Assembly (NCBI GenBank): GCA_945910005.1
Contig: OX246744.1
Span: 1,018,699 to 1,082,698 of the forward strand
DNA: 64,000 bases
Direction of reading: 5' to 3'
From: Isoperla grammatica
Lineage: Eukaryota > Arthropoda > Insecta > Plecoptera > Perlodidae
The translations under genes were made by a program, and so were the position numbers. The notes below the pieces were generated by a model. The model had not been told where the DNA came from, made no database searches, and saw nothing but the letters and a program-made list of their open reading frames with translations. Shown piece by piece: positions 1 through 11,697 of this stretch (position 1 is its first letter; the number at the start of each line of letters is the position of its first letter).

Positions 1-812
1 CGGTCCAGGCTGACTGCGCAAGTACGGATCTACTGATATCCGTGTATGATGATGATGATGGAGTGAGGCGACAGTTGGGTTGAAGGAGCTGTACGTGGCG
101 TACATACTTCACTGGGGGGGGGGGGGACTTGGGCGCAACACGGTCCAGGCAGACTGCCCAAGTACGGATCTATACTGATATCCGTGTATGATGATGATGA
201 TGGAGTGAGGCGACAGTTGGGTTGAAGGAGATGTACGTGGCGTTCATACTTCACTGGGGGGGGGGGGGGGGGGGGTGGGACTTGGGCGCAACACGGTCCA
301 GGCAGACTGCCCAAGTACGGATCTACTGATATCCGTGTATGATGATGATGATGATGATGGAGTGGTGCGACAGTTGGGTTGAAGGAGCTGTACGTGGCGT
401 TCATACTTCACTGGGGGGGGGGGGGGGGTGGGACTTGGGCGCAACACGGTCCAGGCAGACTGCCCAAGTACGGATCTACTGATATCCGTGTATGATGATG
501 TATGATGATGATGATGATGATGGAGTGGTGCGACAGTTGGGTTGAAGGAGCTGTACGTGGCGTTCATACTTCACTGGGGGGGGGGGGGGGGTGGGACTTG
601 GGCGCAACACGGTCCAGGCAGACTGCCCAAGTACGGATCTACTGATATCCGTGTATGATGATGTATGATGATGATGATGGGGTGAGGCGACAGTTGGGTT
701 GAAGGAGCTGTACGTGGCGTACATACTTCACTGGGGGGGGGGGGGACTTGGGCGCAACACGGTCCAGGCAGACTGCCCAAGTACGGATCTACTGATATCC
801 GTGTATGATGAT
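1..812. repeat. Tandem array, ~150-160 bp unit, about 5.5 copies
   Basis: Five to six head-to-tail copies begin near 1, 142, 297, 452, 611 and 764. Each holds a CGGTCCAGGC/AGACTGCCCAAG segment, a short (TGA)n run, a GACAGTTGGGTTGAAGGAG segment and a poly-G run of varying length. Copies differ mainly in the length of the (TGA)n and G runs. The array is cut by the window's left edge. The His-rich open frames it makes on the minus strand come from the (TGA)n run and are not genes. Confidence 0.9.
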
Positions 813-904
813 GAGGCAAGAGATGATTGGGTGTGATACCAAAAACCTTTTGTACTATCTCAGTTTGTGTACATAAATTTAGTTTGTTTCATATATATAT
901 ATAG

Positions 905-995
905 CTTCAAACTAAAGTCCCCCACTGAAAATCAGTCTTGCTACTGAGTGGGTTTGGACTGTAAATATGATTTTATTATATTATTTATTTATGGT
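905..995 (+). repeat. 3' end of an interspersed SINE-like repeat
   Basis: The segment AAAGTCCCCCACTG...ATCAGT...TACTGAGTGGG followed by an AT-rich (ATTT)-type tail also occurs at about 24,530-24,712, 39,440-39,530 and 59,858-59,930. At 24 kb it is the 3' end of a tRNA-headed SINE, so this looks like a 5'-truncated copy. Confidence 0.65.
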
Positions 996-1324
996 AGATT
1001 AGCAGATTATAAGACTCGGCTGAATCGCAGCCTGTTAGGAAGTCCACCCTTACAGCTTCCTGGCGAGAAGGACGTCCGGGGACACGAGTTAGTGTAACAT
1101 AACATAACATGACATGTATGCAGTGTGTATACAGGTGACCGAGTGTTACGCACGAGATCCGGGCTTCTGTACGCCTAGAACTTCCCTGCGTACGGTACGA
1201 CAGAATGTCTGCTTGACGGATGTGTGGTTTATAGATTGCTAGACGTCGACAGACACAAACTAGCGTTAAATTAAAAAAGTACAGTGTAGCCTCATACCTG
1301 GTTGACATTACTGACATGTCATGG

Positions 1325-1497
1325 TGGTAGGTGAAATTCCGTTGTTAATGTCTGCGTTTTCACGCTGTAAAATTGCTGGGCTGGTATGAAATCTAACGCA
1401 AGTATAACCACCAGAGTTGGATTTCATACCAGCGTAGCAACTTTCAAGCGTTAACTCGCAGAAAGTAACCACGTAATTTCATCTACCTGCGTATGTC
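1325..1497. mobile_element. Foldback (MITE-like) element
   Basis: The arms are imperfect inverted repeats: GGTAGGTGAAATTCC at the left pairs with a related inverted segment near 1,480-1,496. The centre has a near-perfect hairpin, GCTGGTATGAAATC pairing with GATTTCATACCAGC. There is no coding capacity. The class is unknown. Confidence 0.6.
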
Positions 1498-1539
1498 TTA
1501 ATTGTAAACCAGGTCTCGTACTAGATACGTAGTTATTTA

Positions 1540-1855
1540 GTTAATTTTTTTTTTCATTTTTTCCTGTGCTGAGATGGCTTCCTCAGCCATTCCTTTTTCT
1601 TGCTATCCAATATAAAATGGCTTCTTTTTCTGACCTGCCCATATCATTGGGCAGGGCGTCAATGTCACTCTGAAGTGCAGCACACCTAAAAAGGTGTGCT
1701 CTGTCTTGGGATCCAAAATTACAAAGTTTGCAGACGGCCGGTTCAGTCGTAATGTTTAAACGGTTCAAATTGTTTTGAAGAACATCATGTCCAGTTGCAA
1801 GGCAGAATTGGGCTGTAGCTGTTTTATGAGACCACTTTTTGTCTGGCCCTTTTTT
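1540..1855 (-). mobile_element. LINE 3' fragment (RNase H/zinc-finger tail)
   Basis: The minus strand reads continuously from about 1,852 to 1,583 into a peptide with TGHDVLQNNLNRLNI, then CKLC, then HLFRC. A TGHD...H/L-R block followed by CX2C and HX4C is the usual C-terminal tail of non-LTR retrotransposon polyproteins. An A-rich 3' tail follows (a T-run on the plus strand near 1,545). The fragment is 5'-truncated. Its last residues (SEKEAILYW) recur just after nardilysin exon 11 near 40,990. Confidence 0.7.
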
Positions 1856-1859
1856 TTAG

Positions 1860-2570
1860 ATTACAGCTTCTGACAAATGGGGGATATTGTTTATTAGTAT
1901 TGAGCATATGCATATGGAATAGAATATGATTTATTATTCAATTAAACAGACAGAGACGTAAAAATACTTCAAAGAACACATATGACTGACTGGAGGGTGA
2001 CATTGAAACAGATACTAGGTAACAATTAAGCCATTTTATTACTGGTAGTTAATTAGATTATATCTTCTATAGGCCTAGTATGGTAGGTGGTTTTTATTGT
2101 AGGTAGGTGCTACTTGGCAAATTTATGAATGAATTGATGTGTGAATTGCTTGTGATAAAATTGCTGTGATCTCATAACCTTGAAACACAAAAGTCATTTT
2201 GCATGAAGTAATAAAAATAATAATCTAAATAAAAAAATAAAGTAAAAATAGTAAGAATATAAATATAGGCTAATAAATAATATAGTAAGCTATAAAATAT
2301 AATCTACTTTGAGAATATCGTCAGTTGGTGCAGTAGTTTATGTGCTTGTGATTTGCTTTTCAGTTTTTGGTTGGTTTCTATGATTGGAAAAACTAAAAAT
2401 GCACATTCATTTAAACCAACACCACTGGGCTGGCTAATGCTTCTAATTTATTGAGGGTTTTATTTTAAGTACCGTAGATTCCAGACTAGTATTTACTTAT
2501 TGAATAGAAATATTCATTGCTAAAAAAAAGGTTATGATGTCATCGGCAGTTTAAAAGTAAAGTAGTGGAA
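1860..2570. other. AT-rich intergenic DNA
   Basis: I see no exon, RNA gene or repeat structure here beyond A/T-rich simple sequence around 2,205-2,290. Confidence 0.6.
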
Positions 2571-2571
2571 G

Positions 2572-2694
2572 AGAAAAAGTCTTAAATTTCAAATCCGAAT
2601 TTGGCTCTTCCTTCATCCTCTTGGTTGGGTTGTTGCACCGAGAGGATGAAGGAAGTGCCGAATTCAGATTTGAAGTTTGACACTTTTTCTCCCA
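2572..2694. mobile_element. Foldback element (~120 bp)
   Basis: The left arm (GAGAAAAAGTCTTAAATTTC ... CTTCCTTCATCCTCT) is matched in reverse complement by the right arm (AGAGGATGAAGGAAG ... CACTTTTTCTC) around a short loop. It is non-coding. Confidence 0.75.
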
Positions 2695-3480
2695 AAAAAA
2701 CCCCTTTGATCCTAAATTGCGATACGTATATCGTACGTATTTAGATCCATCCACCAATTACCTAAACTATAACAAACGTTTCATTGACTCTGATGTGTTG
2801 CATGAGCAGCAGTAATTTTGAATTCACAGCTGTGGTTCAATTCCAAGCAGCTAAAAGCTCTAGATGTTTCTATAGTTCTGGTATTTAATTCCACCAATAT
2901 GTATGTGAAAGTTTCCTCTATTTCTAGTTGCCAGAAAACCGAAATAAAAACAAATATGATATAGAAATAAAAACAAATATGAAATAGAAATAAAAACAGA
3001 TATGAAAAAGAAATAAAAACAATATGAAATACTCCCGATTCTGTATAATATGCATCACTTTCTAGATTATCAGACAAGTTTGACTTTAGTTTATAAAAGC
3101 ATCATGTAAATAATTGTATTATGCAGTGATTTCGTAAAAGGTGCTTTTTTTTGTGCTCAAAAAGAAACTTAATTTGATTAAAATGTGAAAAAATACTTGT
3201 TTGAAATAGCTTTTAAAAGTATCAAGAGTTTGAAATTGAAGTTCTTAACATGTACTGAAGTCCGGTGCGACTGAAATACATGATCAACTGATTCACAATC
3301 AGTTAATCCTGTAAGGAATAACGTAAAGACTGGTCTTGCATAAAGCAGCTCGTCTACACTCTTTTATATATCAAAGTAGCATTAAAGTCAAATGAAGTTA
3401 CCACAAGAAATAACAAAATGTAAACGGAAAATGATCACTTAACAAATCGCAAATTTTTCTTTTTAGCAAAAAGATAATTC

Positions 3481-3905
3481 ATCATCATTATCCATCGCCG
3501 TTTCCTGCTTCTGGCAGGGTCAGCTTGGCTTTCACAACCAAATTTTTCCACCTCTTCCTATCTTCCCACAATTGTACTTCCTCTACTTGCTCCCAGTTCT
3601 CTCCTCTCTTCTGTAACTCTTCAGCAATCTTTTCCTTCCATCTCTTCCTTCCATCTCTTCCTTGGTTTTCCCCGTCTTCTTCTTCCTTCGATCTTTTTTT
3701 CATGTATTCTCCTGGGCATCCTGTCTTCCGTCATCCGTTTCATGTGTCCAAACCATCTCAGCCTTGTCCTTCACATTCTGTCCCCTAGCTTCTCCACACC
3801 AAGCATTTCTCTAATGTTTGTATTTCTAATCCTGTCTCTTCTTGTCTTTCCCACTGTGCTCCTCAGGAATCTCATCTCCGTATAAAAAGTCTGAAAAGTC
3901 ATCAT
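3481..3905 (-). mobile_element. RTE-like LINE 3' fragment
   Basis: On the minus strand the sequence encodes a Lys/Glu/Trp-rich tail (WEDRKRWKNLVVKAKLTLPEA, here broken) and ends in a (GAT)n-type microsatellite at its 3' end (plus-strand 3,481-3,495). A close copy lies in the opposite orientation at 42,190-42,375 and a relative at 36,441-36,690. A basic RGRPR..RW..V..D tail and a short-repeat 3' terminus fit RTE-type non-LTR elements. Confidence 0.55.
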
Positions 3906-4074
3906 CGCATAAGAAGAAGAAAAAAAAAAGATTATTAAGGGGCTTTAATAGTACATGACAATTTTTTCCTAACTAAATCTAATTGATCTACAAATATGTA
4001 AAACATATTAGTATTTATTTTGATAACTACTGCGATGCTTATCGGGATGTTGCCACGTGATGAGACCTGCGATA

Positions 4075-4542
4075 CTATGTGTATGCCGCCGTGGTTCGTT
4101 GTCCCCGCTGTCTGCAGGTCGACGTATGTACACAGTCTCTCAATGCACAGGTCGAGTGCGGTCGTGCCGTGTGGTGAGTGTTGCTAAGGCGGTGGGATTC
4201 ATCTTGCAGGTGTTGTTTAGTCGCTGTCTTCGTTCTTCCATCTACGTCGAAAATAGGGTTTCGTTTACAGATTCGTTTCCGTCGGGGTTTCTTTTTTCGT
4301 CCGAGGTGCTGAGAAGATTTCGGAGGTTCGTTAGCTTTGGGTAGACTTTGTTGGGGAGTTAGACGGCCAAGACCGCTCGCGTCTGTAAGTCGGGAGATAG
4401 CGATGCACTGTCGTTGGCTACGCTGACTGTGTGGGGACGAAGCTATGGCTGGACGCCGGATATAAGCGTGGTTACGTCCCTGTGGCAACATTCCGTCGAG
4501 CAAGCGGAGTCGAAGGTCTCGAATCACGATTTCGCGTAAATC
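4075..4542 (-). CDS. Possible exon of an unrecognised protein
   Basis: This is a GC-richer island in AT-rich DNA. On the minus strand a good 3' splice site (pyrimidine tract, then TTGCAG) near 4,543 opens a long frame beginning DLREIVIRDLRLRLLDGM. It runs through a basic stretch (GRKKKPRRKR) to KRNPIFDVDGRTKTATKQHLQ, near which an exon end could lie. The rest of the frame looks unstructured. I find no domain, no signal peptide and no convincing partner exon. It could be an exon of an unidentified gene or a chance frame. Confidence 0.22.
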   Translation of the reverse strand, partial: DLREIVIRDLRLRLLDGMLPQGRNHAYIRRPAIASSPHSQRSQRQCIAISRLTDASGLGRLTPQQSLPKANEPPKSSQHLGRKKKPRRKRICKRNPIFDVDGRTKTATKQHLQDESHRLSNTHHTARPHSTCALRDCVHTSTCRQRGQRTTAAYT

Positions 4543-5154
4543 TGCAAGGAAATGTGGCTTTGCTTAGTTTTAAATTCTTCAAACACTTATAAAGTGACTG
4601 CAGTAACATCACAAAGCCCTTTAAAAGTATTTTTGTTTATTAAAATTTAATTTTAAATGTTATGGTTGCCCAGGATGCTCTAGTGCCATAGCTTACCTAC
4701 ATCCTGCTTAGTTGCCTGCAGATGCTTTAAACTCTTTTGAAAAGTAATTTAAAGAAATCATGAAAATGCATTAAAAAACGACAAAAAATAAATAAATTTA
4801 TTTGTTCTACTAACTGTAAATTTTTCAACAATTCATACTGGACTTACTTTACATTGATGCATTCATTTTGAAATCACCAGTTTTTTTTAGTGGTTGTTGC
4901 CAAAAACCCTCCTTTGCAGCATTGAGGCTATTTGTAACTACTGTAACTATGTGAATATTACAAATTTGTAAAATAAGAGTGCTTTTATGAGACCGTATTG
5001 TATAATGTATGTACAAAATATTATTGTATATACAAAAAAAAAAAGAGCAATACGGATAATGGCCGGTGTCTCCAAATGACAGTCGTGTAGAGACCTCTTC
5101 ACAACCATGGGGATACCTACACTCACGAGCACCTTAATATAAGGAGCCTGCACC

Positions 5155-5890
5155 TTCGTCCATTCAAATCAAAACCTCTTTGTCCATAACTCATACGTCC
5201 ACTCCCACTTCACCAGAGCAAGCAACAACATCCATATTCCAACCCATAATCTTTCCCTCTTTGCTAAAGGCCCGGAGTATCTTGCAACCTCTCTCTACAA
5301 CAAACTCCCTCAGCAAATTAAATCACTCAACTCCCTGTCCATCTTCAAAAACAATTTAAAATCATTTGCCACAAGGGAGAGTTTCTACTCACTCCAAGAA
5401 TTCATATCCTCATAAATGCATCCCCACTCTGAACCCACAACTTGAAAACAACGAAATCACACTCTCATCTATTTATGTGCTGATCATTTTTGTGTTTTCC
5501 CATGATTTCACAGACATTGAGCTGTCTATAGAAATTTTTGTATTTTTTCCTGTTTTTGAAAATTTAAGTTCTTACATGTATTTATTCATTAAGTGTATTT
5601 AGTGCATACACATATATAGATGCATAGATTTAATAAGTACTATAGAGGATATCACAATCATCATCATCATGATCACCCATTTTGTATGAATGATCTTATA
5701 TATTTGTGTTCAGATGTGTACGAGAACGTGTGCAAGTGCTTTCACCCCACAATTATATGCATAGCAAGTATGTAGAAGTAGTAGTAGTAGCTTTAGCCTA
5801 GAATAATGTTAACCACAAATCTGACAAAATCCATATTTTTACAATGTATCAATCAAGTGATGAAAAAAAATCTTATCTTATCTTAGTTTT
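5155..5890 (+). mobile_element. LINE 3' end (Jockey-like RT tail plus 3' UTR)
   Basis: A single frame from 5,161 to the stop at 5,413-5,415 reads HNLSLFAKGPEYLATSLYNK, then LP, two spacer residues and IKSL, then FYSLQEFISS. This is the typical C-terminus of non-LTR retrotransposon reverse transcriptases: a HNLSL..K.P.Y...LYNKLP block, then Fk..LK and FYS..EF. About 450 bp of AT-rich 3' UTR follow, ending in an A-run and a (TCTTA)n tail near 5,865-5,885. It is 5'-truncated. Confidence 0.7.
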
Positions 5891-6177
5891 TACATGAATT
5901 TGTTTTCAATTTGATAATGTGTATCATGAAAAGCAACAAGGGTGTAACAAATATGGTTTGAACTTAAACTATGATACAAATATGAACTTTTGGAAATGTT
6001 ACTATTGAGTACTGGTCAACATACAAATGTACAAGTAAGACTAAGGTTGTCCATCGATGTGAATACACAACATCTAATTCAAAGTTATACATATCATGGT
6101 GTCACATTGTGACGTCAAAAATTGAAATCAAAACTTAAAAAATACCAAATAAATGAGTCTGCCACAACTTTAGGATT

Positions 6178-7442
6178 GATTACTGAATACTAAATAGTAA
6201 ATACATAAATTGGTATATAATGTGAGGAAAAGATCCAATAGCTTACCTTCGTGTAAGATGACGGATTTGCGAGTTTGAAGTACACATAAAAAACAATACA
6301 AATATAACGAGACGTTTCGACTGGGGTTTTGTTCACTCAAGAGAAGAATAGCTACTGCAACTACTCTAGTCAACTAAACAACTAAAATAAACTAGACTAT
6401 CTACAATATTTACAAGGCGCCATGTTGGGGGGTGTGGTGGCAGGGAGGTGAGAGGGGGAGAGGGCTGTCACTAACGAATGTTAGGTTGGGAGCCAACCTA
6501 GATTTGGTGATCCACTGGTGGGCCAATTCCCACCGTCTTAGTTTGCCTGGGTTGCAGCTGGCTGGTAGTGATTTTATTACTCTGGTGTTGTAACATCCAT
6601 TGAATGCCAGGCTATGGGATGCTGCATGTTGAGCCACCGGTTTGTCCATGGTCAGGTTTTTAGTGTCTTGCCTGTGCCTGTTCATCCGTGACTTAAGGGA
6701 GTTCTTAGTTAGGCCAACATATTCGGCAGGGCAGTGGTTGCACTTTAGTTGGTAGACTACATTGGTGGTTCGGCAGGTGCTGTATTGCCTGATAAGTGAT
6801 TGGGTATGTCTTGCCAGTGGCCTGGGCACTGAACGTGGTGGAAGGTTGGTGAATTTGGCAGGCCAAGCAACCGTTACCTCCTTGGCATGGGTAGGAACCT
6901 ACTGGTTCATTTTCTGGAGCGTCCCTGATGCGGCAGTCTCTCTTGACCACTAGGTCCGCAATGTTCGGGGGGCGTCTGAAGGCTACTCTTGGCAAGGATT
7001 TGCCTAGATCTTGGGTCTAAGTGGAGGATGTCAAAATATGAAGGCCACTTTTCATGATACCATTGAGTGCCTGTAGTCCTGGGTGCCACTGTGTGACTAG
7101 AGGTATAACATCATTGGGCGGCGGGATGGTCTGCCTCGCTGGTCTATTGATGCGTTGTTGGACGGTGGTTTTGTCGTAGCCTCGAGCCACAAAGGCGTTG
7201 GTAACGCGTTCGCAATACTTGGCAAGATCATTGCCATCTGAGCAGATACGTTGACCTCTCACTGCTAGGGAGTAGGGTAGTGCTTGTTTGGTATATGTAG
7301 GGTGACAGCTGTCGTGATAGAGATACAGCTGCTTGTTGGGGGTTTGAAATGAACATCAGTTCTCAGCCGGCCCGGTTCTAAGTAGTCATCCACATCAAGG
7401 AATGCAACGTGCAACGGTGGCGATTCCCAAGTCAAGCGTAAC
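6178..7442 (-). mobile_element. Penelope-like element, 3' part, left copy
   Basis: On the minus strand, frames within 7,262-6,410 give the last part of a Penelope-like retroelement, broken by frameshifts. Blocks in order are RGQRICSDGNDLAKYCERV (end of RT), a linker with RRPPNIADLVVKRDCRIRD and a cysteine cluster (CQGGNGCLACQIH), then a GIY-YIG nuclease core (NVVYQLKCNHCPAEYVG, then R..MNRH). A 3' UTR follows to about 6,180. It forms a near-palindrome with the copy on the right, meeting at about 7,443. Several frame breaks make it inactive. Confidence 0.8.
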
Positions 7443-7445
7443 ACA

Positions 7446-8735
7446 CTGGCCAGGTGTTACGCTTAACTTCGGAATCGTCACCCTTGCACGTCACATTCCT
7501 TGATGTGGATGTGATGTGTCTACTTACATTCGGGCCGGCTGAGAACTGATGTTCATTTCAAACCCCCAACAAGCAGCTGTACCTTCATCACGACAGCTGT
7601 CACCCTACATATACCAAACAAGCACTACCCTACTCCCTAGCAGTGAGAGGCCAACGTATCTGCTCAGATGGTAATGATCTTGCCAGGTATTGCGAACGCG
7701 TTACCAACGCCTTTGTGGCTCGAGGCTACGACAAAACAACCGTCCAACAACGCATCAATAGACCAGCGAGGCAGGCCATCCCGCCGCCCAATGATGTTAT
7801 ACCTCTAGTCACACAGTGGCACCCAGGACTACAGGCACTCAATGGTATCATGTTAAGTGGCCTACACATTTTGACATCCTCCACTTAGACCCAAGATCTA
7901 GGCAAATCCTTGCCAAGAGTAGCCTTCAGACGCCCCCCGAACATTGCGGACCTAGTGGTCAGGAGAGACTGCCGCATCAGGGACGCTCCAGAAAATGAAC
8001 CAGCAGGTTCCTACCCATGCCAAGGAGGTAACGGTTGCTTGTCGTGCCAAATTCACCAACCATCCACCTTGTTCAGTGCCCGGGCCAGCGGCAAGACATA
8101 CCCAATCGGGCAACACCACACCTGCCAAACCACCAATGTAGTCTACCAACTAAAGTGCAACCACTGCCCTGCCGAATATGTTAGCCTAACTAAGAACTCC
8201 CTTAGGTCACGGATGAACGGGCATAGGCAAGACACTAAAAACCTGACCATGGACAAACCGGTGTCTCAACATGCGGCATCCCATAACCTGGCATTCAATG
8301 GATGTTACACACCAGAGTAATGAAATCACTCCCAGCCAGCTGCAACCCAGGCAAACTAAGACGGTGGGAATTGGCCCACCAGTGGATCACCAAATCTAGA
8401 TTGGCTCCCAACCTAAACATCCGTTAGTGATAGCCCTCTCCCCCTCTCACCTCCCTGCCACCACATCCTCCAACAGTGCCTTGTAAATATTGTGTATATA
8501 CCGTATATATTTTAGTCTTGTTTATTTGAGTTGTTTAGTTGACTAGAGTAGTTGCAGTAGCCATTCTTCTCTCGAGTGAACAAGACCTCGGTCGAAATGT
8601 CTCGTTATATTTGTATTATGTTTTTTATGTGTACTTCAAACTCACAAATCCGTCATCTTACACGAAGGTCAGCTGTTGATCCTTTCCTCACATTATATAC
8701 CATTCCAGCTGATTGGCACCTACGTTCAAAACCAA
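7446..8735 (+). mobile_element. Penelope-like element, 3' part, right copy
   Basis: This is the mirror copy of the element at 6,178-7,442. It has the same RT tail (RGQRICSDGNDLARYCERV), the same linker with its cysteine cluster (CQGGNGCLSCQIH) and the same GIY-YIG core (NVVYQLKCNHCPAEYVSL; the glycine after YV is changed to Ser). The C-terminal frame stops early at 8,318-8,320. The two copies share their 3' UTRs and outer flanks (TAGCTTACCTTCGTGTAAG at left; its complement near 8,655-8,685 at right). Confidence 0.8.
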
Positions 8736-8974
8736 ATACATTAATTGAATTTTTAATTCAAATATTTTTCTATTCCAATTTCTAATTTTTTGTAACCAAA
8801 TAACATTTCATAGTGAACAAAACAATTTTACTTTATAATTAAATAAATAGATGTCAGAAAATTCAGTCAACATCCGATGTGGATGGGCAACCTCAGTCTA
8901 AACTAAATCATGCAAGCATTTACATCAAGCCTTACACATCAAGTTTCAACTGCAAGTTCAGAAGATGCAAGATC

Positions 8975-9070
8975 GTCGCCACGGTAACAGCCGGTCATCT
9001 CTCAACAAGTGGTCACCACGGTAACAGCCCGTCGTCTCTCTACAGGCGGTCACCACGGTAACAGCCCGTC
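8975..9070. repeat. Short tandem repeat (~35 bp x 3)
   Basis: Three copies of CACGGTAACAGCC followed by a CGTC.TCTCTA..AG.GGTCAC segment. It has no coding value. Confidence 0.7.
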
Positions 9071-9097
9071 ACCTCCGAGCCATCTCTCTTCTGTCCT

Positions 9098-9243
9098 GCA
9101 GTGCGATTCTGAATGGCCGTGATAAGTTTAACGCATGCTTTTTGTCGTTACAGTAGGCGAATGCAAGGCGGTGATTGGCTCACTGCCTTCTTTTAACGAC
9201 TAAAACTCGGGTTAAACTTATCGACGCCGATTCAGAATCGCGG
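9098..9243. mobile_element. Foldback MITE
   Basis: GCGATTCTGAAT..CCGTGATAAGTTTAA at the left is matched inversely by TTAAACTTATCG..GCCGATTCAGAATCGC at the right, about 145 bp overall. No open frame. Confidence 0.7.
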
Positions 9244-9244
9244 C

Positions 9245-10420
9245 CCTGGACCTGCAGCCATACCAACAAGGTGAGTAACAACCAACAATGCTGTCCAGGA
9301 AACTGATTCTTAAGTAACTATACTCATATCAGACACCATTGTTGGGTCGAAATATTTGATTTACAGACCCGAAATTGAACAATTCAGCCCCAACTTGGAA
9401 TTTAAGCCAGGTCTAGAGTTAAAATATCCCTTCTAGGACAAATAACATTAAAGAAATAAAAAATTGTCATTATTACAAAGTAATTTGCTTGTGAACTAAA
9501 AACCAAAAACTAAACTGTAGTAAATCGACTTAAAAATTCTCTAATTGCTATGTTCCTAATGAATGCAGGACATTTTAAACCCAACACAAACTTGAAGTTC
9601 TATAGCTGAAGAGGATGAGCATTTACCATTGGTTTGACTAACTTGCACCGTTATCTTGTCTTAGAGATCTGTCGACTGCAGCAAACAAACACGATGAGCA
9701 GGAAACTGGACGTGGATGCCGTCACGCAAGGAACGCCGGAGTCGCCGCGCAAGAAACGCTGGGAGCCGCCGCGCAAGGAACGCTGGAGTCATCGCGCAAG
9801 GAACGCTGGACAAACCGACCCATCATGAGAAATGATTTGTGAGTTTCACATGAATCTTAACCATTTCCAGTTCCCATATAGTTGGGTTGGCAGTCACTCC
9901 TTGTGTTTGGAGCTGTGCTCTTTTCTGTCTACCTCCATTCAATCAATGTATGAATAGAAGTATTTAATAAAATAAATAATATACATGTATAACATGGCTC
10001 AATGCCTTGTGAACCTTTACTTCAATTGCGGGTTCGATACCCTGTGATGATAATATAGTGGCTCAATGGTTTCCTCAGTTGGATGTCATGTGAAACGGCA
10101 TTGCCGAGGTCCATGTTTTTTGTTATTTTTTACTAAAGGGTCGACACAAAATTCGACTGGTACTCTGTAAGTTGAAGGGGTGCACTAAGTTTCAGACTTG
10201 CTCTTGCATCGAACTAGACTGTAGGTGGAAGGGTATATGTAGCAATAACATGACGCTCATCTAGAAACCGTAACACATTACAATAACAAAACGTGTTCTG
10301 CTTCCAGATAATCGCTGATCCGACTGAAGGTTTTGCCGAGGTTTTCCTCAGTCACCACCACCACCGCTCTATATGAGCCCTCGGATATCCTCCCCGGCTT
10401 CAACAACAGGCCGTTACACT
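9245..10420. other. Intergenic DNA without recognisable genes
   Basis: The only structure seen is a short repeat of CGCGCAAGGAACGCTGG at about 9,737-9,812 (three copies), which creates a small basic open frame. I see no splice-bounded exon. Confidence 0.5.
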
Positions 10421-10421
10421 G

Positions 10422-10712
10422 AGCTCCACATGCCACAGAGCTCCACACGCCACAGAGCTCTACACGCCACAGAGCTCCACATGCCAAAGAGCTCCACACG
10501 CCACAGAGCTCTACACGCCACAGAGCTACCCACGCCACAGAGCTCTACATGCCACAGAGCTCCACATGCCAAAGAGCTCCACACGCCACAGAGCTCCACA
10601 TGCCAAAGAGCTCCACACGCCACAGAGCTCTACACGCCACAGAGTTCCACATGCCAAAGAGCTCCACATGCCAAAGAGCTCTACACGTCTCAGAGCTCCA
10701 TACGCCACAGTG
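10422..10712. repeat. 17-bp minisatellite, about 17 copies
   Basis: The unit CACACGCCACAGAGCTC repeats with variation (CAT/CAC, CAAAG/CACAG, TAC/CAC). Each copy carries GAGCTC. Because 17 is not a multiple of 3, three frames stay open on both strands, which explains the overlapping pseudo-ORFs here. Confidence 0.9.
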
Positions 10713-10714
10713 TA

Positions 10715-11410
10715 TTTACCACAAGTAAAGAATATGGGAGTGATAATATTGAGTTTTGTATTTCTTAGACCCGGTATTAAGAGAAATGGGACTTACTTGT
10801 TTTCTTCACGTAAACAATGCTTCCAATTGGTGGTTGCTATGGAGAAAAGAAGTTTGTACCAGTCGCAATAATACCGGACCTTATATGTCTCCTGTTCCGG
10901 TGTGTCTTGTCCGCTCCATTTCCTTGGAAGGATGTGATTGAGTGGGGACGTGTTGCTTCTCACACACAAAAGTTACACAACCTGGAACCTCTCCAACGTA
11001 CTCATCACCTGATACACAACAACTCTCATTATCTGACAAAGAAATTAGGTACATGAAATGTTTAAACGTGTTTGACATAAATGGCCCACATAATGAAAGG
11101 TTTTTGTTTGTATCTTCAATGTTACATTCAATATAAAAAAAGTTGGAATTATGTGGGGTTAGATATTTAATAACGTATTACGTTTGGGTGAAATAAGACA
11201 ATTTGAGAGCTAATGGAAATTGTCTAGTTTTTCCAAACGCAATTCATTGTGATTATTTCTGCATATCACAGATTTTAATACCTATAGCCCAGCATCATTC
11301 CACATTTTGATAGTGAATGTAATGAAACTTAAATTAAAGCTTTTGAAGCCATGCGTGTCGAACACTTGTAAGCGTAATAAGAGGACCAAACATGCAAAGT
11401 TATGTTTTTA
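10715..11410. other. AT-rich intergenic DNA
   Basis: No exon, RNA gene or clear repeat is seen. Confidence 0.5.
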
Positions 11411-11414
11411 TTGA

Positions 11415-11603
11415 TGTCTTGAGAATGCTTCAAGATACTGAAGGTTCTTAGCCAAGATTTGGTTTTGAATTACCTATATAATGGAATTTATGAACATTCA
11501 TTTCAATATTTTGGAAGGTTTTAAATTCATTGCTTAGCTGATTCAAAGCCAAATCTGGGTAAGAATTACTTTTTCAATATCTTGAAGCGTTCTGAAGATG
11601 GCA
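11415..11603. mobile_element. Foldback element
   Basis: GATGTCTTGAGAATGCTTCA...CCAAGATTTGGTTTT at the left is repeated inversely as AAAGCCAAATCTGGG...TTGAAGCGTTCTGAAGATGG at the right. Non-coding. Confidence 0.65.
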
Positions 11604-11697
11604 ATAAAATGGTTTAACACTACGAGGTACCTCTTTCTGTTGAGTGACAATTTTGGTAAGTAATTGGCTGGTGTGGTCTGCTGCATATACATACAGA

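Noticed and set aside
30..819. Overlapping His- and Pro-rich frames on the minus strand
   Set aside because: They arise from (TGA)n and poly-G runs within a tandem array, overlap each other in different frames and have no splice or start context.
985..1317. A 110-codon minus frame (MSVMSTRYEA...)
   Set aside because: No domain, no splice context, low coding character. It is likely a chance frame.
10373..10768. A 131-codon frame of HATELHMPKSST repeats
   Set aside because: A 17-bp minisatellite opens all frames; overlapping frames on both strands show the same pattern.
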